A stretch of DNA of 64,000 nucleotides, from positions 62,001-126,000 of the forward strand of contig CAIRDP010000054.1 of assembly GCA_903877385.1 (NCBI GenBank), in the 5' to 3' direction. The position numbers were made by a program, and so were the translations under genes. The stretch comes from an uncultured Bacteroidales bacterium. GTDB taxonomy: Bacteria > Bacteroidota > Bacteroidia > Bacteroidales > FEN-979. Below, one piece after another: positions 16,116-25,438 of this stretch. The first letter of the stretch is position 1; each line of letters begins with the position of its first letter. Under the pieces are notes generated by a model, which saw only the letters and a list, made by a program, of their open reading frames with translations, did not search any database and had not been told where the DNA came from.

Positions 16116-17575
16116 AGAACCTTAGCCGGATACTGCCCTCAAACATCATCCTTGAAACAAGGGGAGATACTGATATCATGATACGTTCCCTACAGTTCGA
16201 TTCAAGGCTTGTGTGCAAGGACGATGTTTTTTTTGCAGTAAGAGGTACAGTTTCCGACGGTCATGACTTTATCGGTATGGCCATAGAGAAAGGCGCTTCG
16301 GCCATAGTTTGCGAAACGGCTCCGGTTGAAATGTCGGCACTGATTGCCTGGATCATAGTTTCAGACTCAGCCCTGGCACTTGCGTTTATGGCTTCGGATT
16401 TTTTCGGGAATCCCTCCGGCAGTATGAACCTGGTAGGCATCACGGGAACAAACGGCAAGACGACAACGGTCACGCTTTTGCACAGCCTGTTTACAGGATT
16501 GGGATACAAAACAGGTTTGCTAAGTACGATCAGGAATAAGGTGCAGCAGCGTGAAGTCCCTGCAACCCATACCACTCCCGATCCCATTGAAATAAACCGC
16601 CTGCTTGGCGAGATGGCTGATGAAGGCTGCGAGTATTGTTTTATGGAAGTAAGCTCGCATGCCATTGATCAGAAACGTATTGCAGGTTTGAAATTCAGGG
16701 GGGGCATTTTTTCGAATCTTACGCATGACCACCTGGATTATCATAAAACCTTCGAGGCTTACCTGAAGGCCAAGAAGGGCTTTTTCGACAGTTTGCCCGT
16801 AGAGGCTTTTGCCCTGGTGAACAAGGATGATAAAAACGGGATCGTGATGCTTCAGAACACAAAGGCTGAGAAATTCTCGTACAGCCTGCTTTCAATGGCC
16901 GACTTCCGCTGCAGGATCGTTGAAAACCAGTTTGTCGGCCTTCAGCTTAATATCGACGGTCATGATGTATGGTTCAGGCTCATCGGTTCATTCAATGCCT
17001 ACAACTTACTGTCGGTGTATGCATGCGCAATGCTGCTGGGCCAGGATCCCATGCAGGTCCTTACACTGCTGAGCAGCATGGAGCCCGTGGAGGGCCGCTT
17101 CAATTATATCACCGCACAGGCGAACATCACCGCGATCATTGACTATGCACATACACCAGATGCTTTGAAGAATGTACTTGAAACGATTAACGACATCCGC
17201 CAGCATAATAATGAAAAACTTATCACAGTCGTTGGTGCCGGGGGGAACAGGGATACTACGAAAAGGCCGGTAATGGCAAGGATAGCGGCGAACCTCAGCG
17301 ACCAGCTCATTCTCACATCCGACAACCCCAGGTTTGAAGAGCCTGAAGCAATTCTTGGCGAGATGATGAAGGGGATAGACGCGGCCAAGGCGAACAGGGT
17401 CTTGGTCATCGCCAACCGCCGTCAGGCAATCAAGACCGCAGTTACCCTGGCCAGGGAGAACGACATCATCCTGGTCGCCGGTAAAGGCCATGAGACTTAC
17501 CAGGAGATCAGGGGTGTTAAATACCCTTTTGATGACAGGAAAACAGTAAAGGAGTTATTCTCTTTAAAATCATAG
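16112..17575 (+). CDS. murE: UDP-MurNAc-tripeptide synthetase (meso-diaminopimelate-adding)
   Basis: Cytosolic Mur ligase adding the third stem residue to UDP-MurNAc-L-Ala-D-Glu. The 487-residue protein has the ATP loop GTNGKTTT (112-119), the EVSSHAIDQKR segment and the C-terminal DNPR motif (404-407), which in this family marks meso-DAP rather than lysine specificity. All three Mur domains are complete, in contrast to the MurD-like product downstream. It overlaps ftsI by 4 bp and is followed by mraY after 3 bp. Confidence 0.95.
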   Translation: MKNLSRILPSNIILETRGDTDIMIRSLQFDSRLVCKDDVFFAVRGTVSDGHDFIGMAIEKGASAIVCETAPVEMSALIAWIIVSDSALALAFMASDFFGNPSGSMNLVGITGTNGKTTTVTLLHSLFTGLGYKTGLLSTIRNKVQQREVPATHTTPDPIEINRLLGEMADEGCEYCFMEVSSHAIDQKRIAGLKFRGGIFSNLTHDHLDYHKTFEAYLKAKKGFFDSLPVEAFALVNKDDKNGIVMLQNTKAEKFSYSLLSMADFRCRIVENQFVGLQLNIDGHDVWFRLIGSFNAYNLLSVYACAMLLGQDPMQVLTLLSSMEPVEGRFNYITAQANITAIIDYAHTPDALKNVLETINDIRQHNNEKLITVVGAGGNRDTTKRPVMARIAANLSDQLILTSDNPRFEEPEAILGEMMKGIDAAKANRVLVIANRRQAIKTAVTLARENDIILVAGKGHETYQEIRGVKYPFDDRKTVKELFSLKS

Positions 17576-17578
17576 ACT

Positions 17579-18832
17579 ATGTTTTACTACCTGTTTAAAT
17601 GGCTGCATGAATCATTCAATTTCCCGGGGGCCGGTATGTTCCAGTATATTTCGTTCCGCGCCGCCTTTGCACTGATTGCTTCCCTCTTCATTTCGATGAT
17701 CATCGGGAAATCACTGATCGGGTTCCTTCGAAGGAAGCAGGTGGGGGAAACGGTAAGGGACCTGGGCCTTGATGGGCAGAAATCGAAACAGGGCACTCCC
17801 ACCATGGGCGGGCTCATCATCCTTGCTGCAATCCTGGTGCCTACCCTGCTGTTGGCGAAGCTTGACAACATTTATATCATTCTTGTGATGATTGCCACGG
17901 TATGGCTTGGGCTGATCGGCTTTCTCGATGATTATATAAAGGTGTTCAAGAAAGATAAAAAAGGGCTGCCAGGCAAGATCAAGGTGCTTGGGCAGGTAGG
18001 ACTGGGGCTGCTGGTAGGATTTACCATGTACTTTAACAACAGGGTCGTGATTCGTGAAAAAGTCAGGGACCAGGCCTTTGTGTCGTCACAGGAGATCTTT
18101 AATGTTGAAGCTCCGGCCGAAAAAGGCAGGTTCTTTTCAAAAACCGAAATCAAGTCAACCAAGACAACGATCCCTTTCATAAAGCATAATGAGTTTGATT
18201 ACTCCTGGCTGGTATCCTGGATAAGCCCTTCGGCAAAAAAATACACCTGGCTTATATTCATCCCCATTATCATTTTCATCATCATCTCCGTTTCTAACGG
18301 GGCTAACCTGACCGACGGGCTGGACGGGCTGGCAACTGGCACTTCAGCCATTATAGGGCTTACGTTGGGCGTACTGGCCTACGTTTCGGGCAATTCCATC
18401 TTTGCCAACTACCTGAATATCATGTACATTCCTAATACAGGTGAACTGGCTATTTACATTGCAGCATTTGTGGGGGCATGCATAGGATTTCTCTGGTACA
18501 ACTCCTACCCGGCTCAGATTTTCATGGGCGATACCGGCAGCCTGGCCCTGGGCGGGATAATCGCTGTTTTTGCAATCATCATTCGCAAGGAGATCATGAT
18601 CCCTATTTTTTGCGGGATCTTCATGGTGGAGACCCTTTCGGTGGTGATGCAGGTAAGCTATTTTAAATACACTAAAAGGAAATTCGGCGAAGGGAGAAGG
18701 ATCTTTAAGATGTCGCCTCTACATCACCATTACCAGAAGCTGGGATACCATGAGTCGAAGATCGTGATGAGGTTCATGATCATCGGGATCATGCTGGCGG
18801 TATTGACTATAGTAACATTGAAGATAAGGTAA
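17579..18832 (+). CDS. mraY: Phospho-N-acetylmuramoyl-pentapeptide-transferase
   Basis: Integral membrane enzyme making lipid I from UDP-MurNAc-pentapeptide and undecaprenyl phosphate. 417 residues with about ten transmembrane segments. Active-site regions are recognisable: [39 protein letters not shown] and the HHHYQKLG signature near the C-terminus. A hydrophilic stretch (about 160-205) is longer than in E. coli (360 residues), as is common in Bacteroidota. A 75-bp AT-rich spacer follows, unusual in a cluster where the neighbouring gaps are 3-10 bp or overlaps. Confidence 0.95.
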   Translation: MFYYLFKWLHESFNFPGAGMFQYISFRAAFALIASLFISMIIGKSLIGFLRRKQVGETVRDLGLDGQKSKQGTPTMGGLIILAAILVPTLLLAKLDNIYIILVMIATVWLGLIGFLDDYIKVFKKDKKGLPGKIKVLGQVGLGLLVGFTMYFNNRVVIREKVRDQAFVSSQEIFNVEAPAEKGRFFSKTEIKSTKTTIPFIKHNEFDYSWLVSWISPSAKKYTWLIFIPIIIFIIISVSNGANLTDGLDGLATGTSAIIGLTLGVLAYVSGNSIFANYLNIMYIPNTGELAIYIAAFVGACIGFLWYNSYPAQIFMGDTGSLALGGIIAVFAIIIRKEIMIPIFCGIFMVETLSVVMQVSYFKYTKRKFGEGRRIFKMSPLHHHYQKLGYHESKIVMRFMIIGIMLAVLTIVTLKIR

Positions 18833-18907
18833 TATAAGGTGGAGAGATGAGGGGATGATAAAATGGTGAAAAATTAAATAATTAAACAATATATAAAACC
18901 ACAAAAA

Positions 18908-19456
18908 ATGACTTTAGAAGCCCTGGCATTACAAGGAAATACAACGGTCTATGACAATCTGGCCGCCACGGTCTCAGGACGTATCCGTGAAGCCCGCAAA
19001 GCCTGTTTCAGGGAATGGTTTTCAGATTTCAGCAATACCGAGCACCGCCTGGAATTTGTATCCAACATTCACGGCATTGAATTCATCAACGATTCCATGT
19101 CGGTGAGTTTGAACGGGGCATGGTTTGCCCTGGAAACCATGTCGAAACCGATTATCTGGATATGCGGAGGCGGGAGTTCCATCAAGGAGCTTGAGTTTCT
19201 TAAGTCGGTAGTCAAAAAGAAAGTCAAGGCGATCATCTGCCTGGGAACGAACATTGAAGCTATTCATGAGACTTTCAGCAATATGGAATTACCTATTGCC
19301 GATACTTATACCATGGCCGAAGCGGTGGAAGCCGCCTATTACCTGGGTGTGAAAGGAGATGTAGCATTGTTTTCCCCGGGATGCAAGGAGGATGCTATCT
19401 TTCTGAACCATGAAGAAAGAGGGCTTGCCTTCAGGAAAGCAGTAAAGGATCTTTAA
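18908..19456 (+). CDS. MurD C-terminal-domain remnant (truncated, catalytically dead)
   Basis: At the murD position between mraY and ftsW there is only a 182-residue frame. Residues 1-30 resemble the last part of the MurD central domain (LALQGNTTVYDNLAA, where the usual GxHN is missing), and 40-182 align with the C-terminal ligase domain: EHRLEFV (45-51), INDS (60-63), KAIICLG and the EERG end motif (169-172). The UDP-MurNAc-Ala domain, P-loop and carbamylated-Lys region are absent. In the remaining domain the usual NDSKATN is NDSMSVS (61-67), GGxDK is GGGSS, and SPACASxDxF is SPGCKEDAIF. So residues corresponding to E. coli K319, T321, K348 and S415 are lost. It cannot be a working D-Glu ligase. 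The frame has no stop or frameshift and fold residues persist. It may be a decaying gene or a repurposed domain. Confidence 0.8.
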   Translation: MTLEALALQGNTTVYDNLAATVSGRIREARKACFREWFSDFSNTEHRLEFVSNIHGIEFINDSMSVSLNGAWFALETMSKPIIWICGGGSSIKELEFLKSVVKKKVKAIICLGTNIEAIHETFSNMELPIADTYTMAEAVEAAYYLGVKGDVALFSPGCKEDAIFLNHEERGLAFRKAVKDL

Positions 19457-19466
19457 AAAAATTCTA

Positions 19467-20687
19467 ATGGCGGGTGTTTTGAAAAATATTAAAGGTGACA
19501 GGGTGATCTGGGTTGTAGTGATCATACTGTCGATATTCTCATTGCTGGCTGTTTACAGTTCTACCGGCACACTGGCTTATAAGAAGCAGCATGGGAATAC
19601 CGAGTATTACCTGATGAAGCACCTGCTTATCCTGGGTTTTGGTTTTGGACTGATGTACATGACCCATCTTATCAAATATACTTATTTTTCAAGGATATCA
19701 CAGATCGGTCTAATACTTACCCTGCCCCTGCTTTTATTAACCCTGGTTTCGGGGACCAACCTTAACGAAGCAAACCGCTGGCTTACCGTTCCCATTGTGA
19801 ATCTCACATTCCAGAGTTCCGATATGGCAAAGCTGTTCCTTATCATGTACCTGGCCAGGGTGCTCAGCAAGAAGCAGGAACTTGTTGAAAATTTAAGAAA
19901 GGGGTTCCTCCCGGTGATTTTCCCGGTGATCGCGGTGACCATTCTAATCCTGCCTGCAAACTTTTCAACAGCGGCAATACTGTTCGTCACCTGCCTGGTC
20001 CTGATGTTCATCGGGCGTATCAGCCTTAAGTTCATCTTCTCGCTTATCGGCCTTGGTTTCGTTTCGGTAGTAATGATCTTTGTGATTGCCATAGTCTTCC
20101 CGCATTTGTTTCCACGCGGTGAAACCTGGGTAAAACGAGTTGAACATTTCATCAATAAAGAGAAAGCCAGCGCCGATGCCACTTACCAGGTCGACCAGGC
20201 CAAGATCGCCATCGGATCGGGGGGTGTATTCGGAAAATCACCGGGAAAAAGCACCCAAAGGAATTTCCTTCCCCACCCCTATTCTGATTTCATTTTTGCG
20301 ATCATCATTGAAGAATACGGACTGATAGGCGGCACTTTCGTGATGCTTCTTTACCTGATCCTGTTTTTCAGGGTGATACGGATAGCGGGAAAATGCCAGG
20401 GGAATTTCGGGGCCCTGCTGTCGCTGGGAATTGGGTTCAGCCTGGTATTCCAGGCGATGATCAATATGGCGGTGGCGGTGAACCTTTTCCCCGTTACAGG
20501 CCAGACCCTCCCGCTGGTCAGCATGGGAGGCACTTCGATATGGTTTACAAGCATTGCCATTGGAATAATTCTCAGCATCAGCAGGATGACTGAGATCGAC
20601 ACCCAAAACGGTACTGAAGTAGAAATACTCACCGACCATCATATGAATGTATTAAAAGAACAGGAACCGGTTACAGCAACAGCATAA
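19467..20687 (+). CDS. ftsW: Septal peptidoglycan polymerase FtsW (SEDS family)
   Basis: 406 residues with about ten transmembrane helices; SEDS signatures include GGxFGKSPGKSTQRNFLPHPYSDFIFAI (around 245-275) and the conserved PVTGQTLPLVSMGGTS near the C-terminus. Polymerises lipid II glycan strands at the septum with FtsI. It starts 10 bp after the MurD-like remnant, and its last base is the first base of the murG start (TAATG). The short cytoplasmic tail is acidic. Confidence 0.93.
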   Translation: MAGVLKNIKGDRVIWVVVIILSIFSLLAVYSSTGTLAYKKQHGNTEYYLMKHLLILGFGFGLMYMTHLIKYTYFSRISQIGLILTLPLLLLTLVSGTNLNEANRWLTVPIVNLTFQSSDMAKLFLIMYLARVLSKKQELVENLRKGFLPVIFPVIAVTILILPANFSTAAILFVTCLVLMFIGRISLKFIFSLIGLGFVSVVMIFVIAIVFPHLFPRGETWVKRVEHFINKEKASADATYQVDQAKIAIGSGGVFGKSPGKSTQRNFLPHPYSDFIFAIIIEEYGLIGGTFVMLLYLILFFRVIRIAGKCQGNFGALLSLGIGFSLVFQAMINMAVAVNLFPVTGQTLPLVSMGGTSIWFTSIAIGIILSISRMTEIDTQNGTEVEILTDHHMNVLKEQEPVTATA

Positions 20688-21817
20688 TGAAAAAGATCAT
20701 CATCAGCGGCGGAGGTACAGGGGGGCATGTGTTCCCGGCTATTGCCATTGCCAATGCGATAAAAGCCAAGCTACCCGATGCCGACATCCTGTTCATAGGA
20801 GCCAGGGGGAAGCTCGAGATGGAGAAGGTTCCTGCGGCCGGTTACCGTATCGAAGGCCTCGGTATTGCAGGCTTCCAGAGAAGGCTTACCCTGAAAAACC
20901 TGAGTTTCCCTTTTAAACTTCTGGGCAGCATGATCAGGGCCAGGAAGCTGGTATCGGCTTTCAGGCCGAATGTGGTGATAGGCGTGGGAGGTTATGCCAG
21001 CGGACCTGTTTTGAGGACTGCAGTGGCGATGAATATCCCTGCCCTGATCCAGGAACAGAATTCATACCCCGGGGTAACCAACCGGATGCTGTCGGGAAAA
21101 GTCCAGAAGATTTGCGTAGCCTATGAGGGTATGGAAAAATATTTCCCCGCAGATAAGATTGTTTACACCGGGAACCCGATCAGGCAGGACCTTGAGGGTT
21201 TGAATTACCGAAGGGAGGATGGATTAAAGGAATTCGGGCTTGAGGGTAATAAAACGATCATCCTTGTGATAGGGGGAAGCCTGGGCGCAGGAACCATCAA
21301 CCAGAGCGTCATAAGCTGCCTTAAAACCGCTGAAGCACGCAAGGATATTCAATGGCTGTGGCAATGCGGCAGGTATTATTATGAGAACATAAGCGCTGAG
21401 CTTAATGCAGCCGGTTTTAATGGAAAGAACCGCAATGTGAATCTGAAAGCTTTCATCGACAGGATGGACCTGGCTTATTCAGTTGCCGATGTGGTCATCT
21501 CGAGGGCAGGTGCAATCGCGATTTCAGAACTATGCGCAGCAGGAAAGCCGGTTATTCTCATTCCCTCTCCCAATGTGGCCGAAGACCACCAGACGAAAAA
21601 CGCGATGGCTCTTGCCGGGAGAAATGCCGCCATTATGCTGAGTGACAATGAGGCTGTGGAAAAGCTCGGGGCTGCGCTCTCAGCTTTGCTTGCCGATAAG
21701 GCCTTGCAGGAAGAACTCAAACGGAATATATTATCAATGGCCGTTGGGGATGCGGCTGAAAAGATCGCGGATGAAGCGCTGGGATTGACACAAACGGACA
21801 AAAAGAGACAAGGGTAA
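20687..21817 (+). CDS. murG: Undecaprenyl-PP-MurNAc-pentapeptide GlcNAc transferase
   Basis: Peripheral membrane GT28 enzyme converting lipid I to lipid II. The 376-residue product has the N-terminal glycine loop GGGTGGHVFPA (residues 8-18), GVGGYASGP, the second glycine loop GGSLGAGTINQS and the UDP-GlcNAc site around SRAGAIAISELCAAGKPVILIP, with a Q near EDHQTKNA. Length is typical. TAATG junctions on both sides indicate coupled translation with ftsW and murC. Confidence 0.95.
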   Translation: MKKIIISGGGTGGHVFPAIAIANAIKAKLPDADILFIGARGKLEMEKVPAAGYRIEGLGIAGFQRRLTLKNLSFPFKLLGSMIRARKLVSAFRPNVVIGVGGYASGPVLRTAVAMNIPALIQEQNSYPGVTNRMLSGKVQKICVAYEGMEKYFPADKIVYTGNPIRQDLEGLNYRREDGLKEFGLEGNKTIILVIGGSLGAGTINQSVISCLKTAEARKDIQWLWQCGRYYYENISAELNAAGFNGKNRNVNLKAFIDRMDLAYSVADVVISRAGAIAISELCAAGKPVILIPSPNVAEDHQTKNAMALAGRNAAIMLSDNEAVEKLGAALSALLADKALQEELKRNILSMAVGDAAEKIADEALGLTQTDKKRQG

Positions 21818-23208
21818 TGAAACCTGAAGAGTTTTCATCGGTATATTTTCTTGGGATAGGAGGCATCGGAATGAGCGCCCTGGCCCGGTATTTTATGCAT
21901 ATAGGTTCAAAAGTTTCGGGTTACGATAAAACCCCCACTGCCCTGACCGGGCAGCTTGAGCGCGAAGGCATGGAAATACATTTTGATGAAAGCCCTGAGC
22001 TGATCCCGAAAACCACTTCGCTTGTCATTTACACTCCTGCCATCCCCCGTGAAAACAAAGAATTCAAATATATCCTGAGAAAAAAGATCAGGATGATGAA
22101 GCGTTCGGAGGTACTGGGAATGATCTCCTCTGATTATTTCACCATTGCTGTTGCCGGCACCCATGGCAAGACCACCACTTCAAGCCTGGTAGCCCATATC
22201 CTTAAAAGTGCAGGGATACCTCATATTGCCTTCCTGGGAGGCATCTCAAAGAATTACGAAACGAATTTCCTTATCGACACCCGGGGAACGGTTCCGGCCG
22301 TCTGCGTTGTTGAAGCCGATGAATTCGACCGTTCCTTTCTTCAGCTTTCACCCGATATCGCCATCATCACATCGGCCGATCCCGACCATCTTGACATCTA
22401 CAATACCCATGGAGAGATGCTCGATTCATTCAATGAGTTTACAGGGAGGATCAAAAAAGGCGGCTCGCTGATAATGAAATCAGGCTTAAAAGTAAAACCT
22501 TTAAGGAGCAGGGATTACAATGTGTTTTCCTATGCAGTGAACAAAAAGAAAGCTTCAAAGCCCACAGCAACGAAAGACTTCCTTGCAACAGGCATTGGCA
22601 TACGCAATGGCGTTTACCATTACGATTTCTGCAGTCCGAACGATGTGTGGGCTAATCTTGTTCTCGGATTGCCGGGCTTGTTCAACCTTGAAAACGCCCT
22701 TGCCGCCACTTCCGCTGCATTTCTTATGGGGCTGAGCCAGGCAAAGGTTTCCAAAGCGCTGAAGTCATACCAGGGGGTGGTCAGGAGATTCGATTTCAAG
22801 GTAAAGAAACGCAGTTTTGTATTTATCGACGATTATGCCCATCATCCTGAAGAGTTGAGAGCCTGTATAACAGCTGTAAAAGAAATATTTCCCGGCAGGG
22901 AGATCCTGGGTGTTTTTCAGCCTCATTTATATTCACGAACCCGGGATTTTGCCGATGACTTTGCCCTCAGCCTCGACCTGCTGGATGAAGTTGTGCTGCT
23001 CGACATTTATCCTGCCAGGGAAAAACCCATTGAAGGGGTCAGCAGCGGGATGATACTGGGGAAAATGGGTTCAAAGAACAAACGGATCATCGAAAAAGGC
23101 AGGTTGATACAATACCTGAAGAAGCGAAAGCCGTCGGTGCTTCTGACCTTGGGGGCAGGAGATATCGATCAGCTTGTGGAACCAATCAGAAGAGCATTTG
23201 ACAAATGA
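21817..23208 (+). CDS. murC: UDP-N-acetylmuramate--L-alanine ligase
   Basis: Adds L-Ala to UDP-MurNAc in the cytosol. 463 residues with all three Mur domains: the N-terminal GIGGIGMSALA (13-23), ATP loop GTHGKTTT (114-121), the EADEFDRSF segment, DDYAHHPEE and the C-terminal FQPHLYSRT motif. It is full length and carries the expected residues, which makes the truncated MurD in the same cluster stand out. It overlaps murG by one base and ftsQ by four. Confidence 0.95.
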   Translation: MKPEEFSSVYFLGIGGIGMSALARYFMHIGSKVSGYDKTPTALTGQLEREGMEIHFDESPELIPKTTSLVIYTPAIPRENKEFKYILRKKIRMMKRSEVLGMISSDYFTIAVAGTHGKTTTSSLVAHILKSAGIPHIAFLGGISKNYETNFLIDTRGTVPAVCVVEADEFDRSFLQLSPDIAIITSADPDHLDIYNTHGEMLDSFNEFTGRIKKGGSLIMKSGLKVKPLRSRDYNVFSYAVNKKKASKPTATKDFLATGIGIRNGVYHYDFCSPNDVWANLVLGLPGLFNLENALAATSAAFLMGLSQAKVSKALKSYQGVVRRFDFKVKKRSFVFIDDYAHHPEELRACITAVKEIFPGREILGVFQPHLYSRTRDFADDFALSLDLLDEVVLLDIYPAREKPIEGVSSGMILGKMGSKNKRIIEKGRLIQYLKKRKPSVLLTLGAGDIDQLVEPIRRAFDK

Positions 23209-24014
23209 AAAAATTCTGGAAAATAGCGTACGTGGCGATGTGGATACTGCTTGTGGCAGGAGCCTGTTTTCTTGTAGGTTTCACAAGTTTTGAACAGTAT
23301 AACAGGCCATGCCGCAGAATTTACGTAACCATGGACTACGGCCAGGCCGATAAGCTTGTCATGAAAGAAGATATTGATTCCATCATCCGCAGGACGACAG
23401 GCAGGATCAGCGGCAAGCCCATGGGATGGATCAATATCAGGCAGATCGAACGGTCTATAAAGCAGCAGGCATACGTTGAAAAGGTTCATATCTACGAAAG
23501 CCTTGACGGCAATATCTGTGCAGAAGTCAAACAAAGAGAGCCCATTCTGAGGATCATCAACAGTAAATACGAAACTTTTTATGTTGACGGCTCAGGGCGG
23601 CTGCTTCCGCCTAATCCCTTCTACCCGGCAAGGGTGCTTGTGGCAAACGGGAACATATCTCATTCATACATGGCCAACAGGAACTTCAGGATAGAGACGC
23701 CGATGTACGGCGACACCCTGGGGCCGGCCGACACTTTACTGCTTGAGCTCTATAAGCTTGCGCTCTTTATCAACCGTGACAAATTCCTGAAAGCCGACAT
23801 CGACCAGATCTATGTAACTCCCACTCAGGAGTTCGAACTTCTGCCAAAAGTCGGCGGCCATGTGATCATGCTGGGAAGAGCCGACAATCTTGACGAAAAA
23901 TTTAAAAAGCTTCTGGTCTTTTACAAGAAAGGCCTGAATATCATAGGATGGAATAAATACAATTACATCAACATAAAATATACAAATCAAGTGGTCTGTT
24001 CAAAACTTCAGTAG
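23205..24014 (+). CDS. ftsQ: Cell division protein FtsQ
   Basis: 269 residues: short cytoplasmic N-terminus, one transmembrane helix (about 8-28), then a periplasmic POTRA-like region (KEDIDSIIRRTTGRI ... YVEKVHIYESLDGNICAEVKQREPILRI) and a beta domain. Sequence conservation is low, as usual for FtsQ, and the position between murC and ftsA is decisive. It links the early cytoplasmic divisome to FtsL/FtsB. Starts within the murC stop. Confidence 0.88.
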   Translation: MKKFWKIAYVAMWILLVAGACFLVGFTSFEQYNRPCRRIYVTMDYGQADKLVMKEDIDSIIRRTTGRISGKPMGWINIRQIERSIKQQAYVEKVHIYESLDGNICAEVKQREPILRIINSKYETFYVDGSGRLLPPNPFYPARVLVANGNISHSYMANRNFRIETPMYGDTLGPADTLLLELYKLALFINRDKFLKADIDQIYVTPTQEFELLPKVGGHVIMLGRADNLDEKFKKLLVFYKKGLNIIGWNKYNYINIKYTNQVVCSKLQ

Positions 24015-24017
24015 CAT

Positions 24018-25349
24018 ATGAAAAACTCAGGAATCATTGTAGGTCTCGACATAGGGACAACAAAAATCGCGGTTATCGTTGGGCGTAAAAACGAACATGG
24101 TAAAATAGAAATACTCGGGTACGGGAAAGTTCCGAGTATAGGTGTAAAGCGCGGAGTGGTAGCCAATATTGAGAACACTGTTCAGTCAATACGTGAAGCG
24201 GTTGCCGAGGCCTCCTCCAAGTCGGGGGTTGACATCAAGTATGTGAATGTGGGTATTGCAGGGCAGCACATTAAAAGCCTTCAGCACAGGGGAAGTATGA
24301 TCAGGGAAAATTTCGACAGCGAAATAAGCCAGGAGGATATTGACAAGCTCTGCAACAGCATGTACAACCTGAACATGAACCCGGGTGAAGAGATTCTTGA
24401 TGTTATCGCCCAGGAATTCAGTATCGACGGCGACCATGGAATTTCAAAACCAAAGGGAATGAACGGGCGCCTGCTTGAAGCCAACTTTCACATCATCATC
24501 GGGCAGACCGCTGCAGCGAAGAACATTTACAAATGTGTACGCAAAGCGGGGCTCGAGGTTGTTGAGCTGATCCTGGAACCTATTGCTTCGGCCGAGGCAG
24601 TACTGAGCGAGGATGAGAAGGAAGCAGGCATCGTCCTGGTCGATATCGGAGGCGGTACTTCCGATATTGCCATTTTCCATGAAGGAATTATCAGGCACAC
24701 GGCTGTTATTCCCCTGGGAGGTGAGATCATCTCGGAGGACGTAAAGGAAGGCTGTTCCATTATCAAGAAACATGCCGAAGAACTGAAAATAAAATTCGGT
24801 TCAGCGCTTGCAAAGGAAAACAAGGAAGAGGAAATTGTTGCCATCCCCGGTCTGCGTGGCCGGCCCCCAAAGGAAATCAGCCTGAAGAACCTTGCCAGTA
24901 TCATACAGGCCCGTATGGAAGAGATCATTGAACATATATACTACGAGATCAAGAATTCGGGGTATGAGAAAAAGCTGCTGGGAGGAATCGTCCTTACAGG
25001 AGGAGGTGCACAGTTAAAGCACATTGCCCAGCTTGCTGAATTTATCACAGGTTTTGATACCCGGATAGGTTACCCCAATGAACATCTTAGCAACGAAATC
25101 CCTCCCGAAATGGCAAGCCCCATGTACGCCACAGGGATCGGGCTGGTTGAAATCGGCATCGAGAGGTACGAGAAGGAGCAGGATAAAGTGAAGGAAGTTG
25201 AGGAAGAACCTGAAGAGCCTAAGGCAGAACCCGGGAAACCGAAAAAGATAAAGCAAAAAAAAGTGAAGGATCCTTCACGGGTAAGGCGGTCATTCCCCGA
25301 ACTTTTCCTTGACAAGATTAAGGGCTTGTTTGAAGAAGACATTGAATAA
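24018..25349 (+). CDS. ftsA: Cell division protein FtsA
   Basis: Actin-like membrane anchor of FtsZ. The 443-residue product has the phosphate-1 motif GLDIGTTKIAVIVG (residues 9-22), a 1C subdomain, phosphate-2 VDIGGGTSDIAIFHEG and the adenosine motif LTGGGAQLKHI. A Lys/Glu-rich linker (about 390-420) leads to a C-terminal amphipathic helix (FPELFLDKIKGLFEE) of the kind that targets FtsA to the membrane. It lies 3 bp after ftsQ and 89 bp before ftsZ. Confidence 0.95.
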   Translation: MKNSGIIVGLDIGTTKIAVIVGRKNEHGKIEILGYGKVPSIGVKRGVVANIENTVQSIREAVAEASSKSGVDIKYVNVGIAGQHIKSLQHRGSMIRENFDSEISQEDIDKLCNSMYNLNMNPGEEILDVIAQEFSIDGDHGISKPKGMNGRLLEANFHIIIGQTAAAKNIYKCVRKAGLEVVELILEPIASAEAVLSEDEKEAGIVLVDIGGGTSDIAIFHEGIIRHTAVIPLGGEIISEDVKEGCSIIKKHAEELKIKFGSALAKENKEEEIVAIPGLRGRPPKEISLKNLASIIQARMEEIIEHIYYEIKNSGYEKKLLGGIVLTGGGAQLKHIAQLAEFITGFDTRIGYPNEHLSNEIPPEMASPMYATGIGLVEIGIERYEKEQDKVKEVEEEPEEPKAEPGKPKKIKQKKVKDPSRVRRSFPELFLDKIKGLFEEDIE

Positions 25350-25438
25350 TTCCGCTATTAACAATCATTCTGTTAATAAATAAAATATATAATAAAAAAA
25401 CGGGCAGTCCAAATATTTAATTTTAAACGGAAGTAATC

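Noticed and set aside
20685-21819. Frameshift at the TAATG junctions of ftsW/murG/murC
   Set aside because: These are ordinary stop-start overlaps with full-length proteins on both sides.
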